From positions 234,822 through 298,821 of the forward strand of contig WELA01012617.1 of the NCBI GenBank assembly GCA_009602735.1: a stretch of DNA of 64,000 nucleotides. Reading direction: 5' to 3'. Made by a program: the position numbers and the translations under genes. Below are positions 1 to 11,449 of this stretch, in pieces. Under the pieces are notes generated by a model, which was not told the origin of the DNA, searched no databases, and saw only the letters and a program-made list of their open reading frames with translations. The stretch comes from Mesotaenium endlicherianum (taxonomy: Eukaryota > Streptophyta > Zygnematophyceae > Zygnematales > Mesotaeniaceae). Positions within the stretch are counted from its first letter, which is position 1, and each line of letters opens with the position of its first letter.

Positions 1-84
1 TTTGAGTACATTGACATTAGTATTTATCTGGTGTTGTATTTATATATGCAACTAATCAATTAAATAATGAACTGATTCATTACA
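1..84 (+). repeat. 3' end of an LTR (solo-LTR family S)
   Basis: The first 84 bases match the last part of the solo LTR at 14350-15620 and end in the same TTCATTACA terminus. The sequence that follows belongs to an integrase, so this LTR was inserted into the integrase-PHD relic. The rest of it lies outside the window. Confidence 0.6.
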
Positions 85-1180
85 TCAGGTCTCTTCCTGT
101 TTAGGGGCTGTTCTACAGGTGGTCCTTGGACTTGGGTAGAGAGTTGCCCAAGTCCCCCCGAGGCACCCTCTACGTCTTGGGGATGATTAAGCACCTGTCC
201 AAGTGGATCAAGCTTGTGCTCTTGCCTAGCAAGGCCAACGAGGGAATTGCCCAGGCGTTCCTTGATCAGGTCCTTAGCCACTTTGGCGGCTGTGCAGAGG
301 TACTGACCGACCAGGGCAAGGAGTTCCGGGGCAACTTTTAGAAGCTGCTATAGCGCTTAATGATCGACCACCGCACCACCTCTCGCAATCACCCTCAGGC
401 TGACGGCCTTGCAGAGCGCATGGTGCAAACCGTCAAGCTGGGGTGACGCGACCGCCTTACCAACAACAGCACCCACTGGAACGACGCACTTTTGCGGCTG
501 GCTATGGGGTCTAGGTTCAATCGGCAGGCCTCGTTGGCCTCGCACTCCCCATACTTCCTCCTCTCTAAGGACGCCAGTCGGTCTTGCCAGCCGCAGCAAG
601 GACGGTGGTCGAGAGCGTCTTGGACTTGGACAGTCCTAAGGCGTGGAGCACTCTTATTGGGCAGCGAGCACAACTTTTATAGCGCCTGATGCCCATGGCC
701 ATGGACGACCTCGGCATTGCACAGCACCGTGATACGCTGAGGTACGCCATGACTCGTGAAGGAGCCTATCGTACGCAGGTGTTGCAATTTTTTGCAGGTG
801 GCTTCGTATATCTGCGACGCCAGACAAAGAACACCCTCGATACAGCAGCTCGCCGGTCATCTTGAGAGTCAAGCGCGTCTTGGCATCAGGTGTGCTGGAG
901 GTGGAAGGCGCAGATGGCCGTCTTCACAAGGATCACACGAAGAACTGTGGTCCATGCCACCTCCCTAACCTTAACTTGCAAGTTTGACCCCATGACGCGT
1001 GGCCGCCCAAGGACTGGGCGTGCCAAATCTGCCATAGCCCTGGCCAGGAGGCCAAGATGCTGCTCTGCGACAGCTGCAACCTCGGCTTCCACATCGGCTG
1101 CCTCGACTAGCCGCTGGCACGTGTCCCAGCTAGAGATTGGTTTTGGAGTGGTTGCTCTGAGTTAGCCAGCGGTAGCATTC
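85..1180 (+). pseudogene. Decayed Ty3/gypsy integrase with C-terminal PHD finger (copy A)
   Basis: An open stretch at 126-341 reads as a retroviral-type integrase core: a first catalytic-Asp region (LDLGRELP), then the second Asp in LTDQGKEF. About 60 codons further on, in another frame, comes the NHPQADGLAERMVQT block that carries the catalytic Glu. Around 790-900 a GFVYLRRQTK segment resembles the DNA-binding linker of gypsy integrases. From about 895 a C4HC3 PHD finger can be read, with WACQIC, LLCDSC, FHIGC and a final DWFWSGC; the first Cys of the last pair is mutated to Trp. Several stops and frameshifts show that it is dead. A related copy lies on the minus strand at 20712-21336. An integrase tail ending in a PHD finger, where chromoviruses have a chromodomain, is unusual. 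That it reads chromatin is inference. Confidence 0.7.
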
Positions 1181-1201
1181 ACAGCTCATCAGCTAGGGTT
1201 T

Positions 1202-1218
1202 GAGAGCTGAGGGGGGAA
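1202..1218 (+). other. Polypurine tract before the LTR of the integrase-PHD element
   Basis: The purine run GAGAGCTGAGGGGGGAA follows the PHD reading frame and directly precedes the LTR-like repeat. The minus-strand copy has the equivalent run around 20700-20715. Position and composition fit a plus-strand priming site. Confidence 0.5.
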
Positions 1219-3030
1219 TTTAAACATTTGACAGTTGACCCTCTTTTTGGCCTCACAGCCACATGCATTTTCGCTTCCATTGCAGCAAAGCCTGCTTGCC
1301 CATTTGTGTATTGCATGCCACTGATGTGCACCCGACCTCCTAATGGACGACAACTATCATGACTCATTGGGTCGTGGTCGTCGCTCTAAACCGAGCTACA
1401 CGGGTGTGTACCATCAACCTATGAAGGCCAACTCTGACTTGATTTTGCACATCCATATGTTGACCTTTACTAGCGTTACAAATCCCTAAAGTGTCAAGCG
1501 CCGAGCCACCGTTTGAATGGCATTAATTTCGCGTCATTTGGTCAAGTGTCGAGCGAGATATTCGTGATCTAGTCGGCGCCAACTACCGGCCCCTAACAAA
1601 GTTTCACCAAAGGCCACTTTGTGATTCAATGTGCCCAAAGGTCACATTGTTGACTCTTCGCGACTCCAAAGACTTCTAGCCTTTAATGCACAAGTCCGCG
1701 AGATTAATAGACTACCCTTTGCAGACATTATTATAATGAATGAGCAATGTTTGAGCTGTAACTTGGTGACTGCATCACTTATCCCTAAAGGAAGCTTCCT
1801 CAAGTTTCAGATCTACTTTTGAGGCTTTATTTAGGTAACATTGGTCGAGGTAAGCTCCACCAATGAGACGCATGAGATGAAAGGCGAGAGGGTGCGGGGA
1901 GTGCGCCCACACACACTCACGCACCCTCACCCGCGAGTGGAAGCGTGCACGAGGACCTTTCCTAGTTGCATACACAAGGTGGAGTGGCCTGGTGGTATGC
2001 CACCCTTGCAAGAGTTAGAGGGCTACATGAGAGAGGAGTGGAAAAAAACTCACTTTATTAAGAAAAGTCGTGTACAAGATAAGAAGGTTAGACTAGACTA
2101 AGCTAGACTAGACAAGACTCCCTCTTTTATGCTTCGACTCTAAGTGTCCTCTCTAGCAAAGTACCTCTAGAACCTTCTACTATGGCTCCTTCCATGTAGG
2201 TGACCTTGCCTAGTTGGACAAGCTAGCACACTCACACGCACACAATCACACTCTAGAATATTCTACTACACAATCCACCAACTCCTTACGGAGTTTCTAG
2301 AAATTCCCACAATCACTTTAGCACTCTTCGTAATTGTACGTAGTTTCTGGAACCCTCATGATTCAATGTCCTACTTTCTGGACTCCAACCGAAATTTTCG
2401 TCACTGGACCTGTCCTTGTCACTAAAATTGAATCTGTGACACTAAAAACTCACTAAAAACTCCCCAAATTCATAACTTTCTCAATACTTGTCCAAATGAC
2501 TTGAAATGAAGGCCAAAGTTCTTCTAAAATTACACTCTATACATATAAAATGCTAGAAAGATATAAACTACACTTTGATAAACTTACATGAGATTTGATT
2601 GGTTTGTGTTATGCTTAGCCAATAGGAGTGCTAGTACGTGCCTTGCCTCCATTTTTGTGGACATAGGAGAGCCTCCTAGTGTGACTGTGTGCATTGAATC
2701 CGCCGCCTTCAGCGCCGGTTTTCCAAGGAGTATATAGCAGTAGATGCCCCTAGAAGGCCATCTTTGTAAAAGTCCATCATGTCGATTGTAAGTAACAGAG
2801 TTATCAGTTGAGCTTACCCTTTCATCTCTTGTGTTTTCGAGACCGCTTAGCCTCTCTCCTGTGAAGAGCAAGCCCTCTTGGCTTCCAATCACTTGCAGAA
2901 CTTCACAAGTGGTGAGCAAAGTCATAGCTTAAACCTGTGCCATAGGATTACTCGTGAAGATCATGATGTGCTTTCAGTGATCTTTTGGGCCATACTTCAT
3001 TAGTTGTGTTCCTACCAGATTATAGTCTAA
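1219..3030 (+). repeat. LTR of the integrase-PHD element, copy A, split by an insertion
   Basis: The sequence matches, segment by segment, the minus-strand copy at 20705-19894 plus 10909-10430. A third partial copy lies at 28944-29227. Shared blocks include the part around 1500-1660, the AAGCTTCCTCAAGTTT part near 1795 and a TATA-like GTATATAG near 2731. A 708-bp insertion (1879-2586) interrupts it. The exact LTR ends are not resolved because a start-like block recurs at 3022-3175. No gene is supported here; the short open frames follow no conserved protein. Confidence 0.55.
1879..2586. mobile_element. Unclassified 708-bp insertion with 8-bp target duplication
   Basis: The segment is missing from the other LTR copy and is flanked on both sides by the direct repeat CATGAGAT (1871-1878 and 2587-2594). 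It has no recognisable coding capacity, and I see no clear terminal inverted repeat. An 8-bp duplication would fit a hAT-type element, but the class is not established. Confidence 0.45.
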
Positions 3031-3175
3031 TTCAAACATTTGACAGCTGGCCCTCTTTTTGGCCTTACGGCCACATGCATTTTTGCTTCCATTGCAGCAA
3101 AGCCTGCTTGTTTATTCGTGTATTGCTTGTGCGGCTGATGCGCACCCGACCTCCAAACGCACGACACTATCAATT
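3022..3175 (+). repeat. Second copy of the LTR-start block (direct repeat)
   Basis: This block, from the ACATTTGACAG motif through CACCCGACCTCC, closely repeats 1212-1345. The minus-strand copy shows the same doubled arrangement (near 20590-20705 and 10430-10560), so it is a property of the family. Confidence 0.55.
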
Positions 3176-4330
3176 CCAGTTCGCCCATCGAAACATCTCA
3201 GTGACGATTTGAACTTGGTATTCTCATCACTAGCCATTTCAACTTGTGACCAGCCATCGGTGACTCTTACGCAAGCGTTTTGCGTTTTGCGCAAATCAAA
3301 TGCAAAGAATCACTTGTTATACGAATTCTTGCATTTGCAGAGATTTGTTGAGGCTTGTCTTCCAACGTTTGCACCCTCCACGAGTCGTCAAGCAACTCCG
3401 AAGTCTCACGTCTTCGCGGACTCACACTGGAGTCAGAGCCTTCCACAAGCTCCACGAGATGGTGTGTTCTACCACTCTTCAGTTGCACACAAAGTTGGAA
3501 TTCACCGGCTCCCCTTCCAAGTAGAGTTCCTGCAACCCTCACAGGCCTTAAACCCCAATTCGCTTGGGAATTTTTTGTTCATCTGAAACCACTTCAACTG
3601 AAGTTCTCAGAAGTAGGACAGAAGCTTATTACTTCCACAGGCTTCCGCCTAAGTTGAGGGACATTCTGTTGAACAAATTCAAGTTTGCAAAATCACGTCT
3701 AAGCAAGTTTAACAAGCAACATCGTGTTTCAGAGAAAATCGCCCACCAAGGCTTTCGCTTACCTTTCACAAAGTTACAGCTTACAAAACTCTATATCTAC
3801 AGCGTCTATGCCGGCCTGGCTTGAGCCTTTCGCTCTAAGCCGCGCCTAACAGATTCCCACTGCTAAGTGGGCTCACTCACTTCTTCACGGGCCGTCTTGT
3901 TAATTGCTTTTCAGGATTTCGACAATCGAGACTTCTGAGAACTTGGACACTAACATAACACTCACCTTTTTTGTCTCTCTCGCACGCTTGTGGTGGTTGG
4001 TTTGGAACTGCGCTAGAATCTCCTAGCAATATCTATTTGATGACCTCTCTAACAAATATTCCCTCTTGGAAACTCCAATCTTCTAACCTTTCTATGATAT
4101 AATGAGAGAAATGACTAAGCGTTGGCAAAAGCGTGTTTTCTTGGGCTACTTGCGGCCTTGGGAACTCCTCCTACGAGCTCCTTTTTTCCTTCCTCCTCCT
4201 TCGCTTCTTCTTTTTGCTTCTTGGCAAAGTGTGCGACGCAAGAGTGAGGGAGAGTGTGGGAGGCTCGTGCCTATCTCAAGCACCACGCACGCTCCTCTTT
4301 TTGAGAGTGCTGTGACTTAGTCATGAGCTT
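3176..4330 (+). repeat. Dispersed repeat family F, copy 1
   Basis: Parts of this stretch, mainly about 3560-3960, match the reverse complement of 38960-39620, including the segments around AACTTCTGAGAA and AAACCTTGG-type blocks. It is a non-coding repeat, probably LTR-derived. Open frames here show no recognisable protein. Confidence 0.4.
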
Positions 4331-5080
4331 AGCATGCATGCATGGTTCACAGCAATCGCTCGTGAACAATTAACTTAGGTCGAGTCACTTAGCTTGCATG
4401 CAATCTTCGTGACAGGCGCGCGTGCCTACTTAACCTTCCAGTCAACGTGCATGCCTAGGCATTCAAGCCTACATCTCCTGACGCGGTGACTTTCTCGTGG
4501 CAGCCCTATCAAGAGGCCATGTCTGCGCTGACCTGCCTTTGCAGCATGGCCTGACTTGGCGATTTCTTAAATAGCTTCTTTGTAAGCTTTGCCTTGCTTG
4601 GCAATGTCTAACGTGGATTGTTTGCAGGTCCTGGAGGGGTCAGCTTCTCAGCTATCTCAACTGTCAAACTCCACCCATCACTGAGGGTCGATTTTGACCC
4701 GTCGTAGTCACCCTTACGTGTGATTTTGACTAACTTTTAATGCTGACTTCGCACACATCAGCTATATGGTCGGTGAGTCAATGTTGACTTCCGTACTTTG
4801 ACGTGCGCCACGCGTGCTGCGCCGTCCAACTTGTGACAGGCGAAAGTGTAAGCATATCAAGATGGAACTTCTAGTGAAAAGGTACCCACATATGGCTGCC
4901 TGTTGTAACAACATGTAACGCACGAAAAGCAACACACAACACGCCGGTCACATTAAGTTTTGCGATTTCGCTTTTGAGGTGGTGCCTACAAGGTGTTCGG
5001 GCAGAGTCTTGCTCAGGGTCCAATTTGCTGTTTCTTATTGTTGCATTACGGAGAAGTAGGGGCCGAGATATTCGGGTAGA
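4331..5080. other. Intergenic stretch upstream of UFL1
   Basis: No gene or known element is recognised. It must hold the UFL1 promoter and 5' leader, but I could not identify a TATA box or other decisive site. Confidence 0.4.
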
Positions 5081-6047
5081 ATGGATGAAGAGCTTGAGCT
5101 GCTTCAGGCGCAGTTTTTTGCGGCCCAAGAAGCAAAATCTTCTGTCAGGTTATCTGAGCGTAATGTTGTAGAACTGGTGAATAAGTTGCAGCAGCTTGGG
5201 TTGCTTGCAGCAGACCTGCTTCATACCACTAATGGGAAAGAGTACATTACACAGGTACACATTCCGTACCTGATGTCTGGCCTTGAGTATGGATAATACT
5301 CCCACAGAGATAGAACTTAGTTCCAAGCAAGCAGCCCTCGACTTTGCCCTCTATTTACCCCAAGCATGAACATCAATTGAACACCCACACTTTTCTGCTT
5401 TACTGGACTAGAGATTCAGTGCTCATCTGCTCGATGACAGAGCTGTATTGCATGTTTTAGCCTGGGCATTTGTCTTGTAAGTTGAGGGTTATCACTCCTG
5501 CGATCGTCTGTGATGCTGGAACGGCTGGGGAGGGTTGTCCTTGGCCGAGGGGGCCGTCTTTCTGCTTGAACACCCAGAGTGCTGTGTGACTTCGTCGTGG
5601 TCGTGTTCCACAGGAGAGGCTCAGGGAAGAGATTCAGCAGGAGATTGAGCACTGTGGCCGCGTGTCCATGGTGGACCTTGCTGCCACCCTGGGGGTGGAT
5701 CTCTTCTATGTGGAGAGGGAGTCCCAGGCCATCGCTGCATCCAACTCCGCAGTGTCCCTCATCCACGGAGAGATCATCACTGCAAGCTACTGGGACGATG
5801 TTGCTGAGGAGATTGACGAGACCTTACAGGAGTCTGGACACGTGGCACTTGCCGAGGTTGCCAGGCGATTCAATGTGGGGCTGGAACTCCTGGTCGGAAT
5901 CATACAGTCTCGCCTGGGGACATTGGTGAGCTAGCTTCTCTGTCATTCCTGGTAGGCCTATTGGTGGTGCCTGCTGTAGAGGCGCGGTTACAGCTACCCG
6001 TGTTAGTGCGCGGGCCAACAAAGCAGCGGGGTGGTGTTCCGAAGGAT

Positions 6048-6138
<91 letters not shown>

Positions 6139-6139
6139 N

Positions 6140-6224
<85 letters not shown>

Positions 6225-9200
6225 TCTGTGCACCTGCTGTTGCAAAAGGAGCTGCAGCAGAGGCCCAACAAAAGCTTAATTTGCTTATCGCGCATCTCAA
6301 TCGCAAATATGGGCGGCAGATTCACGGGAAGCTGGAAGGAGGACAGCTGTACACACCGGCGCATGTGGCTCGCGTGAAGGCCATGCTCAGAGGAGCTCTG
6401 CGGGCTGTCTCTGTGAGCACGCCCACGCCCTCCATCTGGATGGCACTGCAGCCGCTGCTTCAGGGCGAAGCTGCGCCTGCCCCTGCCCCTGCCCCTGCCC
6501 CTGCCGCTGCCATTGCCGCTGCCGAGGGTGGGGGCAGCAGCAGCTTGTACTCCTCTTTAATGGCTGAGTGCATTGCAGAGGGGGCTATCCAGGGCTCAGC
6601 AAGGGGGGGGGGCTCCACGTGGACCCCTGCCGTGTTTGCTCGCTCTCAGAGGGAGAGCATTGAAGCTTTCTTCTCGCAGGTGGGTGGGACTGCTACCCCC
6701 TCCCCTTTGTCCCCCAGCTCCACCCCCCCTTTGCTCTCCCCCCTTCACTCTCGCTGCCTCTCCCTCTCTCTGTATGTGGATGTCCGTGCGCGCACGCAAG
6801 CATGAAGGTTCAGTGGTGCTGCTTGCTTTTGTTGGCCCTGTGGCATTCTAGGACCCAGCATGAAGAGCATACAGCCCCCCCCACGCATTGGCTGCTGTCA
6901 GCCAGCATGGGCAGGGGCGATCAGAGAAGGGTGCAGCATGCAGTAGTGGTGGTAGTGGCGGATTGAGGCAGGGGAGGGTGACGTTGTTCTATGGAAGGGG
7001 AGGGGAGGGGAGGGGAGGGGAGGGGAGGCGAGCAGAATGGGTACGTGAGCTACGAGGCGCTGCGCAAGCTGGCGGTGGCGCAGCCGCGGCAGCACCTGCA
7101 GGCCAAGTACCCGAGCGGCATCGCGCTGGACTCCATGTTTGTGCACGCCATGCTGCTGGAGCAGCTCGACGCCGCCGCCCACGAAGCCATCCTGGGCCAC
7201 TCCTGGTTGCTTACTCTACTCTTTCTCCTCTCCTCTGGCTCAAGTCTGGGCTTGCGTACCCCGCCCCCCTCAAATTTGTAACAAGATCTTAGTCTTTCTC
7301 AGATGCCGTCGCTGCTAGTGACATCTGCTGCAGCAAGAAGCACGATGGGGGTGGGAGGGCGCAAAGGGGGAAGTCACAGAAGAGGAGGGCAGCAGTGACA
7401 CCTATGCGCTCGTTTGCCATGCATGCAGGTGTGATGCGTCTGTTCTGCTCCCGTCCTCGCTGACATCAGCAGACATAAGCAAGCTGCTAGACCTGTGCCC
7501 GGCGGTGCGGACGGCAGAGAAGGACAGCTCAGCCGTGGTGCTGCAGGATACGTGCTTGGTCAGCCAGGGCCTGTTTAATGTACGCGCTCCCTGATACTAA
7601 TGCCAAGCACGAGCACGTGAGGGAGACGATTGGAGCGCAATGCTGTGTCTTCCTGTGGAGGGGTGAAGCTGGCGTGTGACCTCAATGCTGATGGAGCGAC
7701 TGTGGGTGGGCTAGTGAGCAGGTGCTGCTTGAGAAGTTTGAGGTAGAAGTGAGAACCGCCGCCGCCACCGCAGCTGCCGCCGCTACCGGTGCCACAAAGG
7801 CCGTCCCTGCCTCGTCGGCAGGCGAGGTGGCAGCGGCAGCTGCAAGTAACCAATTGGAGGAGGAGGATGACAACAATGGAGGCCGGGGGAGGGGCAGCAG
7901 AGGCAAGAGGGGCAACAAGAGAGAGGGTGCTGTCGGTCAGTTGCAGGCAGAGGGTGAAGGGGACGGCGAGGATGCTGCAGGGATGCATTCGCGCTCGCAG
8001 TTGCACTCTGGAAAGGGCTCCAAGGGCAAGCGCAGGCGTGGGGTTGGAGGGAAGGGCGCGAGCAGTGGTGCTGGAGATGGAGGCGGAGGAGCTGCGAGGG
8101 GGGGGGTAAAGGGTGGTGGTGTAAATGAGCTGTCTGGAGCAGCAGCGGCAGGAGGTGTGGCAGACGAGAGGCTGATGGCGGCTGCTGTGCTGCATATGTT
8201 CCCCGACATGGAGGGGGCCGGTGCTTGCCTTGGTTCGTAGGCCCCCCCCCCCCCTCTCTAACGCGCTTCTCTCTTTCCCACATAGGAGTGAACAATGGTG
8301 CTACTGACGTGATTGCCAGCTACCAGGTGTGCTGTGCTGCTGTGGTGGTGACGGGCTTGGCAAGCAGCAGCAGCAGCAGGTGCAGGCAGTGTCCTTCGCC
8401 CCTCTCTGACTGCTGCGTCATCTGGGCTGCAGGCGTGCATCTGGCCCAGCAGGGCTGGGACTACTGCGACGCGTGGTCCCTGACTGCATCCGATTAGTAG
8501 GAGCAGCCAGCTTGCATCATAAGTACATGGAGGGTGGGGATGCGTTTGCTGCTGCTGCTGGTGCAGAGGGGGGCGACGAGGAGGAGAGCGGGGGCAGCGC
8601 TCTGGCACTGGCATTGGCCAGGAAGCTGCGTCCCACCCTGCTGGCGTCGTTTGCTGCGGCCAAGCGGGCTGCCTTCACAGCGGGGGCTGAGGACCGCAAG
8701 AGGCGGCGCGATTTGCTGCAGCAGCGCCTGGATGAGCTGCACGCTTCCCTGCAGCTGCACGCCAAGGCCCTGGACGTGTTTGCCGACGACCTCGCTGTCC
8801 AGGTACGCTTCCTGCATTGCTGCAGCCAGCAGTACCAGCACTGATTTCAAGAGGCAGTGGAGCGCAGCTGGCAGGAGGAGGTCCGCTTCTTCCACCCTCT
8901 GGGTCAGCTGGCTGCCGCAGTACTGCACAATCCTTCAGCCCAGAGTGTGCCGAATACAGCAGAGATAAGTTCTAGGCTGCTCTTACGACCACCACTCCAT
9001 ATGTTAAGGAGCATGATCATGTATGTGCCACCGGGGGGGGGGGTGGATATGCGTGCGTGAACTTGGTGCTTGAAGCAGGCAGTAGTGGAGAAGCATCTCT
9101 TGCGGACGAGCGCGGCAGAGTGTGGCGATCTGATTTTGCGCTCTCAGCATCTGGAAAGCCAGCTAGCGGAGGGCCTGCTCACAGACGAGGAGCAGACAGG

Positions 9201-10304
9201 TGGTGCCAGCACGACGGAGCCCCTCTCTGCGCCAGATCGCCTGGCAATAGCACGGGGATTGCCAGATAGCAGTCGCCCACTGGCGGTGGCTCTGGCAGAG
9301 GCAGTGGAAGGCAAGAGTTTAGAAGCCTGCGAGAGCGCGCTCCAGGCCTTGGCGGCAGAGGCAGGCGTGCGGCTGCGGCGCCTGGACAAGAAGGGCGAGC
9401 GCGCTCTGCTGCACATTCATCGCAAAGTGACCATCTCGTCTGCCCCCCTGCCTCTTCTAAATTCTCAACTCCCTCGTGTCTTGCTGCTTGTCTCGTCATG
9501 TTAGCAGCAGCCGGCTGAGAGAAGGCAAGAACAAGAGTAAGAGAATGCATTGCCAGATCTGTGTTGTGTTCTGATGATATGCAATGTATGCTCTTGGTGG
9601 GCATCCTGGGAAATTAAGTGTTTGCTCTTGGGCTTGGGCTTGGTTCTGAAGCTTTCTGGTGGCTCTAGACCACTGAAAGCTGGCTGCACTTTCCTGTACT
9701 TGTGGGGTGCGCTCATGCTCAGGCGCTAGCAGCCCAGCTGGAGAGTGAGGAGCACCCTGTGGCGGCGCTGCCTCTCGCTGTGTCCCTCTTCTTCATTGAG
9801 GTGCATTAAATCTCCTCTTTACCCCCCTTTTTGCTGCCCTTGATGCCTCAAAGAAACAAGCTTTGAAGTCCGCACGCCATCCAACTGTCGCAGAATGTGG
9901 CCTGGTGTCAGTGTATCTGCTTTGTGAAGGGGCTTCATGTACTCGCTTTCTGTATGTGCTCTTGAGATGTGTCTTGAGTGAAGGCTGAGTGCTCTGCATC
10001 TAAGGTATGCTTTGCAATGGTGCGGCTGCAGGTCCATCACAGGGCTCTCCAGGCCCCAGGCCGTGCCTTGGCTGCGGCTGTCGCCCACTTGAAGGCGGGC
10101 TTGCCTGAGTCGTCGTTTAAGACGCTGTCAGACTTTCATACGGCAACTGTGGAGTTCATCTCACAGCAGAGTGCAGGCTCCACTACTGCCTCGCTTGAGA
10201 CCATGAAGCGCTTACAAGCCAACCTTGCAGATCTGAAAAACAAGGCTTTGAATGGGCAAAGTCCAAAGGGTGCTGGTCAAGAGGCAGCTTCCAAAAATCC
10301 TTGA
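5081..10304 (+). CDS. UFL1: E3 UFM1-protein ligase 1 (UFL1), 11 exons
   Basis: UFL1 is the scaffold-type E3 that, with UFBP1/DDRGK1, transfers UFM1 from UFC1 to targets such as ER-bound ribosomes. The exons I read are 5081-5254, 5614-5925, 6320-6679, 7036-7205, 7429-7579, 7722-8220, 8286-8326, 8524-8802, 9079-9426, 9723-9800 and 10032-10304. They join in frame to about 894 residues; plant UFL1 is about 820. Signature segments are KSSVRLSERNVVELV near the N-terminus, then GEIITASYWDDVAEEI, KLEGGQLYTPAHVAR, ESIEAFFSQ, LDKKGERALLHIHRK and HHRALQAPGRALAAAV near the C-terminus. The start Met lies at the family's usual position. Exon 6 carries a long Ala/Gly/Lys/Arg-rich disordered insert. The exon 8 acceptor (8524) is the weakest boundary. 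Intron 2 holds a CT/GT microsatellite. It stands alone, with repeats on both sides. Confidence 0.93.
6049..6221. repeat. (CT)n(GT)n(CT)n microsatellite in UFL1 intron 2
   Basis: The tract is (CT)n to about 6104, (GT)n to 6138, a single N at 6139, then (CT)n to 6221. It lies between UFL1 exons 2 and 3. The N suggests that assembly failed here, so the true length is unknown. Confidence 0.95.
6991..7030 (+). repeat. (AGGGG)n purine tract before a UFL1 splice acceptor
   Basis: At least six AGGGG-type units run up to the AG acceptor of UFL1 exon 4 (7036). The usual pyrimidine tract is absent. The runs of four G could form a G-quadruplex. Confidence 0.85.
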
Positions 10305-10429
10305 CGAGATTGCAAATGACTTTGTAACGCATGACCAGCTTATAAAGGATTTAATTACCCGAGGGCGATGTGCAATGGAACAAGGTTATTGGCTAAATGA
10401 TAGATTGCCCATTCGATATATCAAGAGGA

Positions 10430-10909
10430 GTGTCGTGCGTTTAGAGATCGAGCATGCATCATGGGCATAAGCAGTACACATAAAGCAAGCAGGCTTTGTT
10501 GCAATGAAGTCTAAAATGCATGTGGCTTTATAGCCAAAAAGGATGTCAAGGGTCATGTGTTTTATTGAGGAGTGTGAACTATCCAAAGTGAGCACCTCAA
10601 GATTCTGAACGGGAAAGAGAACAACTAATGAATTAAGGCCCAAAAGATCGTTGGAAGCACATGGTCTGATCTTTGTAGAGTGGTCCCACGCAAGGGTTTA
10701 AGTTGTGACTTTGCTCACCACTTGTGAAGTTCTTCAAGTGACTGGAAACCAGCCTTGAACAGGTCACCTTGCGCCTCACAAGAGAGACTAGTGGTCCTGA
10801 AAACACAAAATCATCAACTATATTGACATCTCTGTTACTTAACTTGCCATAATGAGAGAATAAGGGACTTCTAAAAGATGTCACACTAGGGACATCTCTT
10901 ATGCTTTAT
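10430..10909 (-). repeat. Distal half of integrase-PHD element LTR (copy B)
   Basis: The reverse complement matches 2735-3170. It continues the LTR fragment at 19894-20705. The two were one LTR until the chromovirus inserted between them, as the shared TTTAT duplication shows. No gene is present. Confidence 0.65.
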
Positions 10910-11412
10910 TGTAGTGATTTGAGATAGAATATTTTAGTTTGGTTGTATTTCAATACTTTTGAATACATCTGGAGTAGTATTGTGTGGCTTCAAGTGTGAG
11001 TAGATACTCTAGTGACTTGGTTCATGTCCTTTGAACCTTCTAAGGCATTTTCGAAGTTAGAGGAAGGACCTAGAAGAACTCCACGTGGCAAAAGTCAAAT
11101 GTGCCATTTTTAGGTCAAAAGAACATGTGTACATTATTCTAGAAAGAGGTGGCAAGTTTTGGGATGTGTTGGGTGCCAACACATCAACATGCACCTTCCT
11201 AGAAATTACTTCTGTAGCAAGTATATAAACAAGAGCTAGAACATAGAAAGGCATTCCAGAATCACTCTTGTACTTGCCAAATTCCAGAAATATATTAACT
11301 TTCAAGAAGCCATCTCTCTTTCAAGAAGCTACCACTTGTGTTCAAAGATCCTTGTCTTTGATGGATAAAGTATTGTACTTTACTAAGTACTTCATCTATT
11401 TGTTTCACTACA
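10910..11412 (+). repeat. 5' LTR of chromovirus element 1
   Basis: A 503-bp repeat that starts TGTAGTGA, ends TCACTACA and is matched by 19394-19893. It contains a TATATAA box at 11222-11228; the 3' copy has TATATGA there. Confidence 0.93.
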
Positions 11413-11413
11413 G

Positions 11414-11429
11414 TGGTATCGTAGCTAGG
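11414..11429 (+). other. Primer-binding site
   Basis: TGGTATCGTAGCTAGG starts two bases after the 5' LTR. The TGGTATC start matches the complement of the initiator-methionine tRNA 3' end, the usual primer of plant LTR elements; the later bases diverge. Confidence 0.65.
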
Positions 11430-11449
11430 CACTTTGGTAGCACAAGAAG

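Noticed and set aside
3059-3586. 175-codon open frame upstream of UFL1
   Set aside because: It lies across dispersed repeats shared with 10430-10900 and 38960-39620 and has no conserved protein pattern.
6049-6221. CRISPR-like or minisatellite array
   Set aside because: Simple dinucleotide repeats without spacers; eukaryotic context.
5824-6377. Open frames rich in Arg-Glu, Ser-Leu or Thr-His repeats
   Set aside because: They are translations of the CT/GT microsatellite in UFL1 intron 2, not proteins.
7575-8295. Long minus-strand Ser/Pro-rich frames over UFL1 exon 6
   Set aside because: They are shadows of a GC-rich coding exon read on the wrong strand; no conserved features.
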